DNA of 64,000 nt from Fasciolopsis buskii (Eukaryota; Platyhelminthes; Trematoda; Plagiorchiida; Fasciolidae): contig LUCM01002832.1 in the NCBI GenBank assembly GCA_008360955.1, positions 1-64,000 on the forward strand. The letters run 5' to 3'. The notes under the pieces were generated by a model. It had not been told where the DNA came from, did not search any database, and worked only from the letters and a program-made list of their open reading frames with translations. Every line of letters begins with the position of its first letter. Position 1 is the first letter of the stretch. The translations under genes and the position numbers were made by a program. Shown here piece by piece: positions 11,743 to 25,500 of the stretch.

Positions 11743-14700
11743 AGCGACTGGAACCTCGAGAAAAAGGGCAAATATCACCACGGACATCCATGCAACATGG
11801 TTGGATCGGTTACCCGGACGCAAAATTCTTTGAAAACTGGAAGATGAAGCCAGTGATCTTCATTAAAACAGTAGGAAAATTTAACTTTGGAATATCTAAG
11901 GTTAATTCAGTCACAGTAAAATTTCGGAGGTTTGAGAAGCCCAGAAAAAAATTAAATTGTTAAGTTTTCCATTTTGCGATTGTTAAGAGTCTTAAAATAT
12001 CAGTGATAGTGGGTACAGTTACGAAGACATTACAGAAACCTAAGAAGGTGCAGTGGTTCTTTTCCTGAATACTAATATCCGGAATCAGATGTATTTCGTG
12101 TCAGCAGAATTCAACTGGGTTTATGCATAACAACAATAGGGGCTGAGGTGTGAACACAAAGTTATGTGGTCAGTAAGCTGAGTGTTGGACAACCAATATT
12201 TGTCTTCTCTTGTTTGGACACAAGTAATGAGCGGAGGATAGCCGGTTTAATTCTTGCACGTGACATCGGCTGTCGCATGCGGAAGATGCAAGAAAGTTTT
12301 TCTCGAACAAGAATACCCAACTTCTCAGATCATTTGGAAGTTCCGAAATGAATATAACTTTTGTGACCATCTCAAAATCCGCGGGAAGTATTTGAATGTG
12401 AACTGAGCTACTGAAGCCAACATAGACTAAGGAGTGAATATATTTTTATTATTCAAAAAGACTACAATTCGGTTTTTCGGTGTAACTCGCTAAAATTAAG
12501 AGCTTTTAGAAATCTGGTGAAAATGACTTCTTTGCGCATGACCTTTTCCAGGATTCATTGCTTTGCAGTGACCCAAAAGGCCATTTGTCTCTTCTGAAAA
12601 GCATGCTGTTATGGTTATAATGGGGTGTAATTTGAATTTTCTTGTCTATAAATGACAAACACAGTAAACAGACTTTACCTGATGAACTTTTTAAATCCTT
12701 GATGGCAAAACAGCAAAACGAATGCGGTGATCAGAAGACTCAGAACACTGTTCTGCGGAAGCCCTAATCGCCTAAAGATATAGTGTTCCTGATTAGGTGA
12801 AATAATTTGATTGGTTCCGTTTTTCGCCAAACTCTACAGATAGTGATAAACTAATGGATTTAGCAGTAATCTCCTGGAAACTGTCAAATACCAAACGTTT
12901 TGTAGCCGTGTAACCAGGAGATTAATAAGCTGGAAGAATCGCTTACATCATATTGGACAGTGCAAAGCTCTTAAAGCTTACATAACCAATCGGAATGAAT
13001 TGAAATAAACTTTCAGTTTTCTAACGAATTTAAGCTATCAATATGTTTGCTGCGTACCTTCTACTGAATAAAAATTAATCAAGGTCAGCATACATTATTA
13101 CGTTCTGCTTGGCTTCACAAAGTCCTATCGAAACCTAATGAAACTCTCCTCACTAATCAACTTGTGGTTATTCTGTCTGATAGGATTGCCTCTAAGAAAT
13201 CCTCGGTGTTCGTGCGCAATGCATTGTGACTTTTTACTGTTCACAGGATGATTCCAAACGATGCACATCGCAGACTTGAACCAGTGAATTGTCTCGGTCC
13301 ACAGCGACGGTAAAACAGAATTCCTTAGAATTCAACAAACATTTTTTTATATTCGTGAGATTAGGGCAACGTTACCTAGACCGAAAGTGCATGTGATGTT
13401 CAGATTTAGCTTACGCATATGCCATAGGCATCGATTTTCTTCCCCGACAACAACGTCACTAACCCTGAATTTGTTGTATGTTTAAATTGGCTTTTGATTC
13501 CCCGTTCTGAGGCACCCGGAGGTTATGCTGGGAGACTAAATTGTTTCTGGTGAAGTCAATATTAGTTTAGCAGTTATAAAAACTATCTCTTTGGAACTTG
13601 AACTTGTACTCCCGTGAGTCTTTCGGAGCAGTTGCCCACATCACAATTAAGAACCCGTGTTTTAAGGCCACAGCGAGTGAGCCATTCAAAAAGGGGAAAG
13701 TTAACTTTAAAGAGGGAAATAACGATGTAATTGTAACAAAATAATTATCTTTTATTATAACATCATTAACTATTAGAGATATGGGAGTTGTCTGTGCAGG
13801 AATTTTAAGCCCACACATCCCGACAACTGGGATTAGCGAATTTCAAACCTTCACAGATCACCAAACCAGAACCACGTAACATAGGTATGCTCATGCAAAA
13901 AATTAGGATAAATTTAATCAAACACAAACTGTTATGGGCACACAATTTACCCTGTTTTAGTTGAGTAAGAACACGGTTTACTTATAGTAAATAATTTCAA
14001 TTAGATATCAGGCATTCTGTCGCATAGTCAACAGTCAGTTAAACGCCAAAAATGCATTTAACTGGGTGCATCCTGCATGCAAATAAGAACATCGATAATC
14101 AAAACCTAAGGAGTTTTCTGTGACAGGATAAAGCAATGCAGAGAAGAATGCAGTCAGTAAATGATGAACTGTACATGCCTTTTGTACAACATTGATTGAA
14201 CAGTATTAAGAAAAAAAACTAGTCATTTAATTCACACAGAATTGTTTCATTGAGTTTTATGACGTTGACAACGCATCTTTTGTTCCCCTAGTTTACACCA
14301 CTTATCGTCGGGTGATCTGGTTTTTTATAGCTGCTTAGCATGTCCTTAGTGTCACTATGTCTATTTTCCGTTGATAAAAATAATCAGTATCGGGAAAGTT
14401 CATTTTTTGGTAGTACGTGCAGTTCACCGCTCGGTTTAAAGACATGACCGTGGGAAAACGTTGCAAATTTCCGAACTTTAGATCGTTCACCTTCTCATTC
14501 TCCTAATGTTCACAGTAATGAGCAACGGAGAAGAATAAAATAAATAGATAGTACTATGAGAACACGTTTTTAATGTTCTTTACATATCCGAATAAAACTG
14601 AATGAATTGCTTTTTGGCTGACCGGCCGTTTATAGTCACTCACGTTCTGTAATGTTGCTTTCTACTCTCCTCTAATTTTCAACGGTTGGCTGCATTCGTA

Positions 14701-17700
14701 TTTGTCTGAACTTCTGCATACACACATACGCATACTTTATCCAAAAATGGTCGGATTCATCAACTCATCAAAATATAGAGAATAAAAAACAGGAACACAA
14801 GTGAATAGTTATGTGAGATTGTGGAAGAATTCACTCATGACCCTCTCACGACTGGTAAGAATTCGGGTTTAGTGAGAAACTGTTAACTTTCTAAAGATGT
14901 CTGTGCGACAGGATTTTACAGCGGAAGGCGGAGTGTGAAAGCGGCATTTAGAAAGATCATTGTGCACCCGATAAGAGGGATCTGCAAGGACCATCGGTGC
15001 AAAGATTTTATACGCAGATGGATGCATATCACAGAGTTTGTTGGATAGTTTCCTTGGTCACAAGAAATATACACTGCTGATAATAGACTGGCGGCAAACG
15101 GCCTTCTGGTCTTCCTTCGATAATCCAACAAAAATAGCGGACAAGATCGGGAAAATCGCATTGGCGAAATAGTGGAAGATGAGGGTTTGTTTTACCTTGG
15201 AGTACAGCATTCTGCTTTTGTGTAAAAATGGTCGTACACAGGACTCTGAACTTTTCTTTGTTGAAAATGCTGCTACGTTAGCTCTTTCATCTGGGTCCTG
15301 CGAAACTATAGCTTTATCATGTAGATGAATAAGTGATCCGTTTTTACTTTGTACATTTACAACACGTCCTATTGGTTTTGTTTATTCGCATACAAAAGCC
15401 AAACTCCCTGCCTTAGACGTAAACCAAAGTAGGCGGTCAGCAGATGGCTGGCTTGCCATGGGTCGATTATTTTTATTTTATTCAAAATCGGCTCTGAAAG
15501 ATACTAGACTTCCGGAGAATTCAGTGGTTTGCGACAGTGTTCCTATCGTTACTTTAACGTCTTTTACTCTGGTGAAAAGATTGGGTGGTTAAAGAGAAAA
15601 AAACATTTCGAAGGGAGTGGGAATATCGAAAAGTAGACTGATTGTGTCTGTCAAGTGATTAACGTCATTAATAAGAAATTCAAAGAACCAGCGCGTAGAA
15701 GAACGCACTCGCGGACAACATTAAGTAGTCCTGTTTTGTTATGATTAGGCTATGAGAAGCTTTAAAAGTACCAAAATATGGTCACCTGTTGTAAGTGAAG
15801 TGAGCACTGTAGATGAGAATAACTCGGTATGGTTTACAGTAACTCCTTGCGGAGTAGAGTTACTTTTGGTTGGGAAAATAGGTGCATCAGTTAGATGAAA
15901 CCAGGTGGGAGGAAGGATCGGAGCATGTTTAAAGAACTCGCGAAGGTACATAAATCGTCATACAACAATAGGACCAGAAAAGGGAGAAACAACTAAAAAG
16001 ACAAAATATCGATCTGTTTGGAAGAGCAGGACACGTGAGCGATCGGTATAATGTTGTTCCTCGGACGATAAAACTTGGGATGACACTGAGTAACCAGGAC
16101 GTTCGTACCATTCATGGGCTATAAAATAATGAGTTAAAACTTGTTTAGCTAGAAAAAGTTTATATATGTGATTGCATCACCTCCGACTTTCTTGGCTCTG
16201 GAGCATTGGTCATGCCTAAATTCCTGAAGGCCCTCAAGGGATCGAAGCGATTCCGCAACGTATGCATAGCCAATACTCTTGAATACAAATCCCACGGGTT
16301 TGAACGTGCATCCAATTACGAAGAATAATAACCATTTCCGGTAATTTTGAGAACACTTAGGACATGTTGTTGCTCAATAAGGACAGAATAGACCCTACCG
16401 TGAGAGGTACAATAAAAAGCATCTTTACAACCGGTAAGAATGCATCTTTTCGGTCGAATGGAAAATCAACTTAGTGTCTGCGTAGTCAAATCCAAAGGAT
16501 GGGGAAATTCAAGACCGTATTTGAGCAAAGATAATTTGAACAGCATGTGGTGAGGACCAGTGAACAAATCAAAAGTCGGATTTTTTAGCTGCCGAGGTGG
16601 CGAGTGCAATGCGGAATTACAACGCAACCAGTTAAAGGGAGCCTCGAAAGTCAGGCTGAATCTCAAGTGGTAATGTTTTGCATGCCAGCGAACAACCTGG
16701 TATGCTGGTTCACCTGAGCGGTTTGGATAAACAACGATTGTAATTAACATCAAAATTGGCGGGAAGAAAGGTGTTGATCAGCCATCACCTACAAAACAAT
16801 GACCTAGCTCTATGCTGGATCGTAATTCTCCATCTGACCCATATAATTATTTACCTCGTCTCTTGAACACACGAGTGCCAAAGCTGTTTGACACCCCCCC
16901 TTCCCCGAAATCTGACTGCCAATACTGAAGTCCCATGAAATATTCCCATTGTCTGCATTCAAAAGTCACTTCGGAACTCGTAATCATCCAGTGACTTATC
17001 CAAGCTTTCTACGTGATGACATTATTTAATCATTTTATCTCCATTCGTGAAAAAAGGGTTTCGCTTCGATTGAAAATCTGGATCACTTGCCGCAGTTAGA
17101 ATGCCAATACGAATGGAAATAAGAACAACAGGAAAATTGGATGTCTAGTAATTGGATTCTCGAAAACTAAAACGACAGCCAATAGAAACGGTCTGTGTGC
17201 CAATGCAGTTGTAACACAGGAGATGTTGTGGTTTTCACTTGGTGAGGATGATCAAAATGTGGGAGGCATTAGCTGCTACTTGACAAATGAAAACCAAAGT
17301 TGGATTGCTCGCAGGTCCACTTAACATTTCATATTTTGTATAGTGCAAAGTTGTAAATAGAAACCATTCCATATGGAATAGATAATCGATAACAGCCTAG
17401 TGGTGGGAAGCAGGTCAAGCCTTGATACGTATCTCATCACACCGTTAATGTCAGTTACATCAGTTTAATAAAGTAATTCTGATCAAACAGAAGATGCAGA
17501 ACATCGGAAGATCAAAATGCCTTATCTATTTGATTTTTCCGGAGCTATAAATTTAGTCAATATCACGTAAAATGAATTTCGGTTGTCTTGGTTATACTGA
17601 GACATCTATCGATTAGAAGATACGTAGGTTTTTTGGTGGTTAAATTATCAAGCAAGAGGAACTAACAGTTGCCGGGATTGGAGAAGTTCCTCATTGACTA

Positions 17701-18474
17701 GCTGCATAATTATTTCTAGGTTGGACTTTTGGGGTTCACCGAAAAATAAGTGCGACGGTTTCCTACCATTCTTTGTCAAATATTCTGAGTTTATTTCCCG
17801 GGTAGCAAAATGTCTGGTTATGGCTGTCTTTTCTTCTGGAGTAAAATCAACTCAACATACGTTTACTGATATTATGAAGTGAAGTGAAAATCAATGACGT
17901 GTGATATTCAACCGTTGAGAACGGTTATAGATGAGATATATACTCATGAATGAATAAAATGCTTTGAAAGGTCAATAAATAGGACATATTGACCGAAGTA
18001 TGTTCGGAAACAGAGTTTCGAATCAACCATAGTCAGCCATTATCTGCTTATTGTGTCCGTTTTATACCTACTTCCTACTTGTTACAATCCTTAGGGTCAA
18101 ACTGCCATTGTCTATTTGCTCACACATCACTCATTTCGCATCACTAAATCGATTGCCCAACAAAGTGTGAATCCCCGTTACAAGATACAAAATCAACTTC
18201 CCCAAAATGCTTATTGCGCTTTCAAGCCAAAATGCGTCAAGAACTGTTATTGGTCTGTTCGGTTGATGATAGTCGTACGTTCGAATGTGTTTCCACATTC
18301 TACGTGAATTCTCAACAAAGAGACGAGAGCTATTGGCATAAATCCACATTATGACAATAATGCACGGATATACGTAGTTCTAAATTTTTTCAACTCTTTG
18401 GGGAACTGCCCAATAAACAAAGGGTTGTATTGACAAATTTTATTTGTACAGAATTATTCATTATGACCCGCCAA

Positions 18475-18795
18475 CAGTCAGGTGACTAACAAAATCATGA
18501 GAGGATTGTACACCCGGTTTATCCTTGTCAAAGTTCGTCAGCGGTGTATTACTACCACTACCAAAACTGGGACGGGCACCCAGAACTAAGAAGTGTAAGT
18601 TGAACACCTTAACCGCTACCCCTCCAAGTAGGCACTTAGCGGTTTTGTCAAACTTCAATGCATGCTGCTATTGCATTTATCCGTTGCTAATTTGCACCAT
18701 TAGAGGCCACTGGTGCCCAGCAATCAACTTCCACAGATGGATAACTTGCCTGCGAGAAACCCAATTGCGCAAAAATGCTTTGAACATGATATCCA
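18475..18795 (-). mobile_element. tRNA-cored foldback element, old copy 3
   Basis: Diverged copy, same orientation as the 20.3-kb copy and only 1.5 kb from it. Colinear landmarks are TTTATCCTTGTCA near 18518, AAAACTGGGACGGGCAC near 18564, the core GGTAGCGGTTAAGGTGTTCAA on the minus strand near 18605-18625 and ATGCTTTGAACATGATATCC at the end. The outer terminal repeats are mostly lost. Confidence 0.55.
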
Positions 18796-20299
18796 GGGAT
18801 TTATTTTCATATTTTTGCTACCTGCTGAGGTGCATGGTTTAGAACAGGTTTCTTGTAGAAACACATGAACCCTAAAACTACCAATAAGGCAACTTGCTAC
18901 GTATTGGTAAAACAATCTAGCGAATAGATACAGCCAGCTAGGGATTTATTTTGACAATATCAGAAAATTTTAGTGGACAACGAACCACTTGACCATTATT
19001 CCAGATATAGTTTCTGGTTATGCACAAGGGGATTGTTCGTTTGATTTCTTTTAAACAAGAGGGTACGGTTTACAATGACTGGGCAAACGAGAGCTAACTT
19101 TCATGGTTTCAAATTACACTGTGTTATTATGGTTGACAGTCTTAACTGCAACGTAAATTGTATCTTCCAGAGCTAGATATTTGCTGGACATGAATTTTCG
19201 TTGACCTGCAACTTAACGGTCAACTTATCCCAACACAAATTAACAAAGTAGCATTAAAAGATGCCGTGAGATTTCCCGAGCGTTTATTCAAACCATTCAC
19301 GAGCACGTTCACAGAACGGTCTGCCACGATGGGAAATTATTGCGGCAAAATAGCTCGGGATGTGTCCACTCAGTAAACAACCATTTTCATGGCTATTTCG
19401 ACATTTTTTGAATGGGCACTTGTTTTGGTTCAAGTGGCAATTTGAAGATTATTTGACGAATCTAACGTGATGCCGCATTGACGGTACGGTAGCCTGTTTA
19501 TCTGAGGCGCGGTTGTGACTGGTGGTGACCAGAAGGGTAAAGAGATAAGCGAATGTTCAGGTATATGGATGCATACGATGAACGTATGATTTTGATAAAA
19601 ATGCCAGGCCAGACAATTCTACACAGTAGCGGGATCTGAAACCGCGAATAAGCATGTTTGCCCTTCTCACGTGACCTGATTTCATTCGACTGTGAAAGCG
19701 ATAAACTGCACATTTCTCCAAATGGTGTTTTAACATTATCCATCGCTTTACGATTATTTCTAATAATATGATGATGTGAATCGGAAAAAGGACAATAATG
19801 ATAATGGCTGAGAAAGAATATCGTTATGGCCTAGCTTAGCCGATAGGGGTACGTGCGTTCAATTTTATATCTAGGAATCGTTTCGCATTTCACGTATTGC
19901 TTTGAGTAAAAACATAGAAAGCTTTCAGTTAACAAAATGTGTTTGCCTAAACAAATATTGATTTCAGAATACTGACGATTGGATGGAAGCCAATGGTTGT
20001 TTCTTTCCAACCCATATTGCCTGAATTAAATAAGTGACAGTAAAGAAAATGGCTAAAAAGCTATCAGCCTAACAGGTTTTGCATTTTCCGCAGATTCCTA
20101 ACTCAATTTTAATGATGATTACGGTTCTGTCAATAAAAGAAGTCATAATTAGGATAAAACAAAAAGTAAAAGAATAAGTCTTTTTGAAGAGGCACTGGTG
20201 TTGATGGGTATTAAACTTTCCGGATAAAGAGCACTCAATGTTTAAACTGATGAAGATAAACAACAGTTTGGTAGGTTCTAGCAGTAGGACATTATATGC

Positions 20300-20734
20300 T
20301 TTCATGAAATAATTCACCACGTGGCCATTGAGAGACCATGGATACAGTATACGGCTATTTCATCCTTGTTAGGAATCATCAGCAGTGCATATCCACCGAG
20401 CCCGAACTGGGACGCGAACGCAGGACGAACGATTTTGGGTGGGATGCATTAGTCATTACGCTACCGGGCAGGCTCTGAACGGTTTGTTGAACTTCAGCAC
20501 ATGATGTTGCACCTATCCGTCACTGATTTCCACGGCTACGAACCGCTAGTGTACACCGGTCCACCCTACTGATAGATGACTTCTCTGCTCGTAGCCTAAG
20601 TACGACGAATGCTTTGGACATGGTCTACAGAGCTTGGCTACTTGGTGTGTCAGATATAGCAGCTCCACGGTGCTTCCATGGTTTCCTAATGGCCACCTGA
20701 GCGTTAACATCACATGATGAACTATTGCATGAAA
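20300..20734 (-). mobile_element. tRNA-cored foldback element (copy 2)
   Basis: Reverse-oriented relative of the 54.7-kb element. The shared block ATTTCATCCTTGTTAGGAAT lies at about 20355, and the tRNA-like core starts with GCCCGGTAGCGTAATG on the minus strand from 20469. The ends TTTCATGAAATAATTCACC and, inverted, GATGAACTATTGCATGAAA form terminal inverted repeats. The right arm has lost about 30 bases of the inner TIR. It lies in the 15.2-kb copine intron. Confidence 0.7.
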
Positions 20735-22013
20735 TAACAATTTACTAATCACATTTATTGCACTATGAGGTGGTTTTGTATCTACTGGTTCTACCATAAT
20801 TTCGAATCAGATTATAACGTAGGACTAGTGGTTTGCCGTTGGCGTATTGAATCTTTAGTCAATAGTATTTTTGTCTATAAATGAGAGGTTCAAAATCTAA
20901 TCTAGAAAGAGAGAAGTGGCCTGGCGTTTTTAAAACCTTTGATTGCCCGTTTACTGGTGTCTTCTTCGTGAATCCTGTGCAGACTGCATTATTTTCCTAC
21001 ACAGCAGAGCACACAGCGCGCTCAAAGTACGATGTGAAGGCAGTTTATTGATTCACATAGTTTCGGTCCCAGGCTTCATCTCAATTTGACTGGCTTATAC
21101 AACAAATGATCAGGGGTGACGGACCAAATACTAGAAATGGTACACTATTTGTGGTGCGACTAAAGGTTGAAAAAAATTTAACTAGTTTTTGAATGTAGCC
21201 GAATGGGAATACGTCGAAACAGACCTGCCTAAGCTCTGGTAAACAATTGCACTAAACGGGTACTGATTCTCAATGATTGCAATCCAAAATGGTGCCGAAT
21301 ATCTGGTAGTTTGAAAAGCTCTGTAGCTACGTTCAGAATAGGAAACTTTGCTCTGCGTGGAGCAGCTCTGTCTAGTGTTACTTTCCCCGGGAGTTATCCG
21401 GATGAACAACCGGAGACTCGCTGATTAGCGACCTCTAAAAATGTTGCCCTTCCAGAGAAAGGTCACATTTGGCAGAAAATATGTGAATAAAGAAGCCAAA
21501 GTCTTTATTTTCACATACGTGCTGGATGATTTGATTGCTTCTTTGCGAACTTTTGTAGTGCGATTTTTTAATCACGGAGGATTAACATCAAATCTCAAAA
21601 GTAAAATTAAATGTTTTGCTTTACGGGGATGGAAACTTGTGTGTGCATTTGCAATCGTCTTTAACAGAAGATAAACGAGACAGTTAAGTCAGCAACTTGT
21701 CGATTACATTGCCTATTTTTTGATAGAACGCACTCAAGTCCCGTTATACATCAGTGACGTCACGGAAATAAATACGCTTCTCGGTGTCCTTGCTCACAGG
21801 ACACATTATCATTATACAAGATAAATATATATACTTTGGTAACAAACAATCTAACTGGCGTTCTTTTTTCTCTCTAACTACTGGAATGATTTTACAGTCT
21901 TGTCGCATTATATTCTCCTTAAGGTTTAGTAAAAGCCGCTGTTTGGACTCTGGTTGCAAGTTCGCATGACGATAGAACATTTTTCGACAAAATGCTGATG
22001 AAATTCAACGCAC

Positions 22014-22121
22014 CTGAGAGGGTAATTCGGCCAATACTTCTTTTGCCAAAGCCACTTTGCTCCAACGTAAATTGTCCGTCCCATCGGCAGCCATTCGAAG
22101 GAATCGTCGCATTTGGACAAA
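22014..22121 (-). CDS. CPNE: Copine exon: end of vWA domain (FVQM...VLAELPSQ)
   Basis: 108-bp exon of exactly 36 codons, phase 0 at both ends, acceptor cctttctttggaag and donor CAG|GTGCGT. It encodes FVQMRRFLRMAADG, then NLRWSKVALAKEVLAELPSQ. The second half matches the conserved copine segment L-A-x-x-V-L-A-E-I-P-x-Q, and the length between RDxVQ and LAEIP fits the CPNE5/8-type family members. The normally near-invariant FVPF start of this segment is FVQM. It lies between a 13.6-kb and a 15.2-kb intron. It overlaps larger open frames in other registers, which are shadows. Confidence 0.9.
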
Positions 22122-22384
22122 CTTCCAAAGAAAGGAAAATTAAAATGGGCACTGAAATGTGCACTTTTGCTAGAAGAACATGCACGTACATAAAATAGGC
22201 TATTGAAGTTGCATTCTCCTTGTGTGCATTATATACAGCCGTCGGTCTATGATTATACATGCTTACAATAGTTTGCTTTAAAATTTTCTTCCACGAAGTT
22301 ATTTGTTGTGCGGAATAAAATATTAAACTCATCATTAAGAAACCACGGAAGTGTCACGCAACTGCTTGTTAAGAATCGGCAACA

Positions 22385-22532
22385 AAATTTCGACTCAACC
22401 ATTCGCCCTGGGTTCATACCCCAGTTAGAACATGATGCATATGGACTGACGATGATAACCCGCAACAAAGAAGAAACAGCTGGGCAGTGCCTCCACAGTT
22501 TCTTAATGGCGAGTATAGCGTTGATACTGTTT
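22385..22532 (+). mobile_element. tRNA-cored foldback element, 3' fragment (copy 4)
   Basis: Fragment matching the 3' part of the 54.7-kb copy: CGACTCAACCATTCG, a well-formed box B (CTGGGTTCATACCCCAG), then GAAACAGCTGGGCAGTGC and a PyGG-type TIR piece ending at TTTCTTAATGGCGAG. The box B here is closer to a true tRNA T arm than in the other copies, so it helps define the ancestral core. Confidence 0.55.
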
Positions 22533-25500
22533 GCTGCCTAGGTTCTTTCGCCATTCACTCTTATGTTGCTAACACAAATTTTATTTCATTTAGACATTTA
22601 ATTATTCACCACCCCATTGTTAATTTTGCAGTCAACTACTCGACATATTTGTTCAAAGCCAACAACCGTCTTCCGAATTGCCCTCATTTAGCGAAATCCG
22701 TCAACCAAAATTTAGAGTGATTGATTAACAATGTTGCTCGATCATATGACAGACTGTGCCAATCTCGCCCAAAAGGTTTAATCCCTGTGTCACGTGTCAT
22801 TGTTAACGTGAGTGCTCCAAATACGATTGAATTCTGGACTTCGGGTTATGTACATTATTCAAAAAGGAATTCAGACGACACTTATTTAGTAACTGGAGCT
22901 TTAAGAACATCATACCAAATTCAAGGCACAATTTCAAGGTGAAATTTCTAACTTCAGGCAGCATGCCTATTTATCTCTTTCTCAGCAGAAAGTCGTTTGC
23001 AAGTGAATTTTCAGTCCGGAAAAACGTTGTCTCCCTCATAAACACCGCGATGTTTACCAGATTTGTGCTCGGGTAACTTAGTTCTGAATATACCCTGATG
23101 AAAGTTTTAAAATAAGTTGATCATAAGAAATTTCGAAACTTTATCTCCCGCGATACCTTATCCTGAACATTATAACTTCCAGCTGTTTTCACTGTCCCAA
23201 TACTCCTGTAGAAAAGAGTTCACAAGTTTTTCCCGGCCGATCTTATCAACTTCAGGATTAGAGCACAATAATCGGTCAAAATATCATAAGACCTGGCTGG
23301 CCAAATTTATTTCTCCTCCCTGTGAACTCGTCGTCTGATTAGTTGAATAAGAAATGCAGAACCGGAAAAACAGGAAGACAGCTGTTCAACAAAAGTTTTA
23401 GTCGGCATCCCATCGAGAAATTAGCTGCTTTCAGGTTTGGTAGTTATCTTTGGGATATGGACGGAGATAAGACAAGAGTGAGGAAAGTGAGCCATGAAAA
23501 CTTCAGCTTCCCAGTTATCGTAAAGGCTCTTTAGTTTTACAGACAGCCGGCTAACCCACACCCAAATGTGATCAACTCAGGAAATTCTTGATTTCTACTA
23601 AGCGGCAAGGAACTGTAATCATATACGTATGCATATACTTATAAGAATGTAAAACCAGGGAGTGTAAATAAAAAGGCTGTTGGAAATAAACGGTTTTTGG
23701 TCTCATTAGCATTGAATATTTGTTTTGGCAGTTTTGTGGAACTTTATCTGCGATTCCACACCATTTAACTCAGAATGTCCTGTCAAACTACTGAGTTTCC
23801 TATTATATCAAGACGGAATCAGATTGCGCAGTAGCGCGTTGTTTTTGCTATCTGTACTGAGCTTGGCAACTGGTGAATCGCGACTCCCTTTTCGTTGTCT
23901 ATCAAGAAAATCTTGCAACTTCATCGTTATCGGCCACTTTTCAATTTAAAGTAATGATTTTTAACTTACAAACCAAGGTTTTGCATACTTTGTTTCAGAT
24001 GACATGGATAGAAAATTTGAAAAAAGTGTGATTTGCTAGTGCGGACCTCATTCACCGTTGGGATTGCTGATTCGAAACCCCCATGTTTCATTAGGTCTTT
24101 TCGCTCTTGCGGCTTCATGCCTCCAATTTGCAGTTGGATAACTCATAATTGTCAAGTACCATGACTTATGTGTGATCGAGCAATACTGATGGATAGAAAT
24201 ACATCATACTATATTAGGAGCAAGACTGAAACGATCTACGGTTAGCGAAGTCTTGAATGGTGGAAGGTTCCATTTGAAGTTGCAATAAATAGTTGTGCAT
24301 TGCTGGTGCGTGACTCTTTACGGAAGACCAAAGACGCTGTGTACAAAAGTGATCATTTTCTCACGTTCAAAATATTGAGAAGAACAAATTCTCGCCAGTC
24401 TCTGCATAGGGCTCAAGCGTGCTGAGTACGATCCCATCCACCCAAGAAACTAGCGATGGTTTGCTTCCGGTCAGAGGTACGTCAAGCAAACCCATTTCAT
24501 TAGTTATCAGTGAACAAGGAATTTAATCCCTCTTTTGATATTTTGATTTTATCAACCTGCATTGGAAATCCCCCAGGTTAGAGCTGATCATTGCGTTCAT
24601 GGCAGAATTGTTGTGTCCAAACCGTTGGTGCCCAAATAGAACGTAGCGTTTTTGGTACCAATGCAAAAGCATTTCATATGCCTGTGCCCAAGAACCACAA
24701 TGATCCAAATCAAACAAATTAGAATCTTTATTCAACGGACGCGATATTCTTATTGAATAATGAAGCCTTTCAAATACCGAATGAATGACGGTGAAATTCA
24801 ACAAAAAAGAATTACACTGTCCTTAAAAAATAAAGTGTCGCCAGTGGTAAATATTCATTCAGGAACACATGTGATCTATACTATTCTAACCCTTTGTGGA
24901 CTAGAATAAGAGATCAATTCATAGGGTTAGCTAATTCGTAGCGGGCTCGCACTTGAAGATGGCCAAAAGGACCCGCTAAGCACGGCCAATGCATCATTCC
25001 AATTACTACTCGCACGTACGAATATTGTGCCACAGGCTAGTTTTATTCTGTCAAGCACTCTATAGGTTTATGGGCATTTGGTCGTTGTCCGTTGACTGTC
25101 ATCGATAATTCCTAACGGAGACATGATGACAGCACGATATTGTGTGACCTGCGCACATTATATTTTGATATGTGAAGAAATGTTTCCGCGAAATTTGTCA
25201 ATTATAGTTGGTATATAATTCAGTCAAAATAACACCAGGTATCATATAATAGTAAAAGAACGAAGTAGCGGAAAAACTCGTCAAAACAGGGCAAATTTTA
25301 CTAAAGACCACCACTTTAAATTCCTGTAAATTAAGTCATCTAGTTCATGTCAGACGAAGCAAAGTAGAACGATTCAGACATTCATTTCGTTTCCCGGGGA
25401 GAAGTTAGTGTGGGAATGACCTCAGTGAATAAGATGGAGATTTTAAGGCACAACTGTACAAAGCTAACAGATGTCGATCTTTCAGTGTAACAGACACATG

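Larger units (their letters stand above)
6833..22013 (-). other. CPNE: Last copine intron (15181 bp)
   Basis: Bounded by donor GTGCGT and acceptor tccacttttag on the minus strand. It holds the 11.6-kb hairpin and two tRNA-cored foldback copies (18.5 and 20.3 kb). The remaining DNA is AT-rich, without a recognisable gene or domain on either strand. Confidence 0.8.

Noticed and set aside
21919..22335. 138-codon minus-strand frame around the 22.0-kb exon
   Set aside because: It is in another register from the phase-consistent copine exon and has no recognisable domain; a shadow frame.
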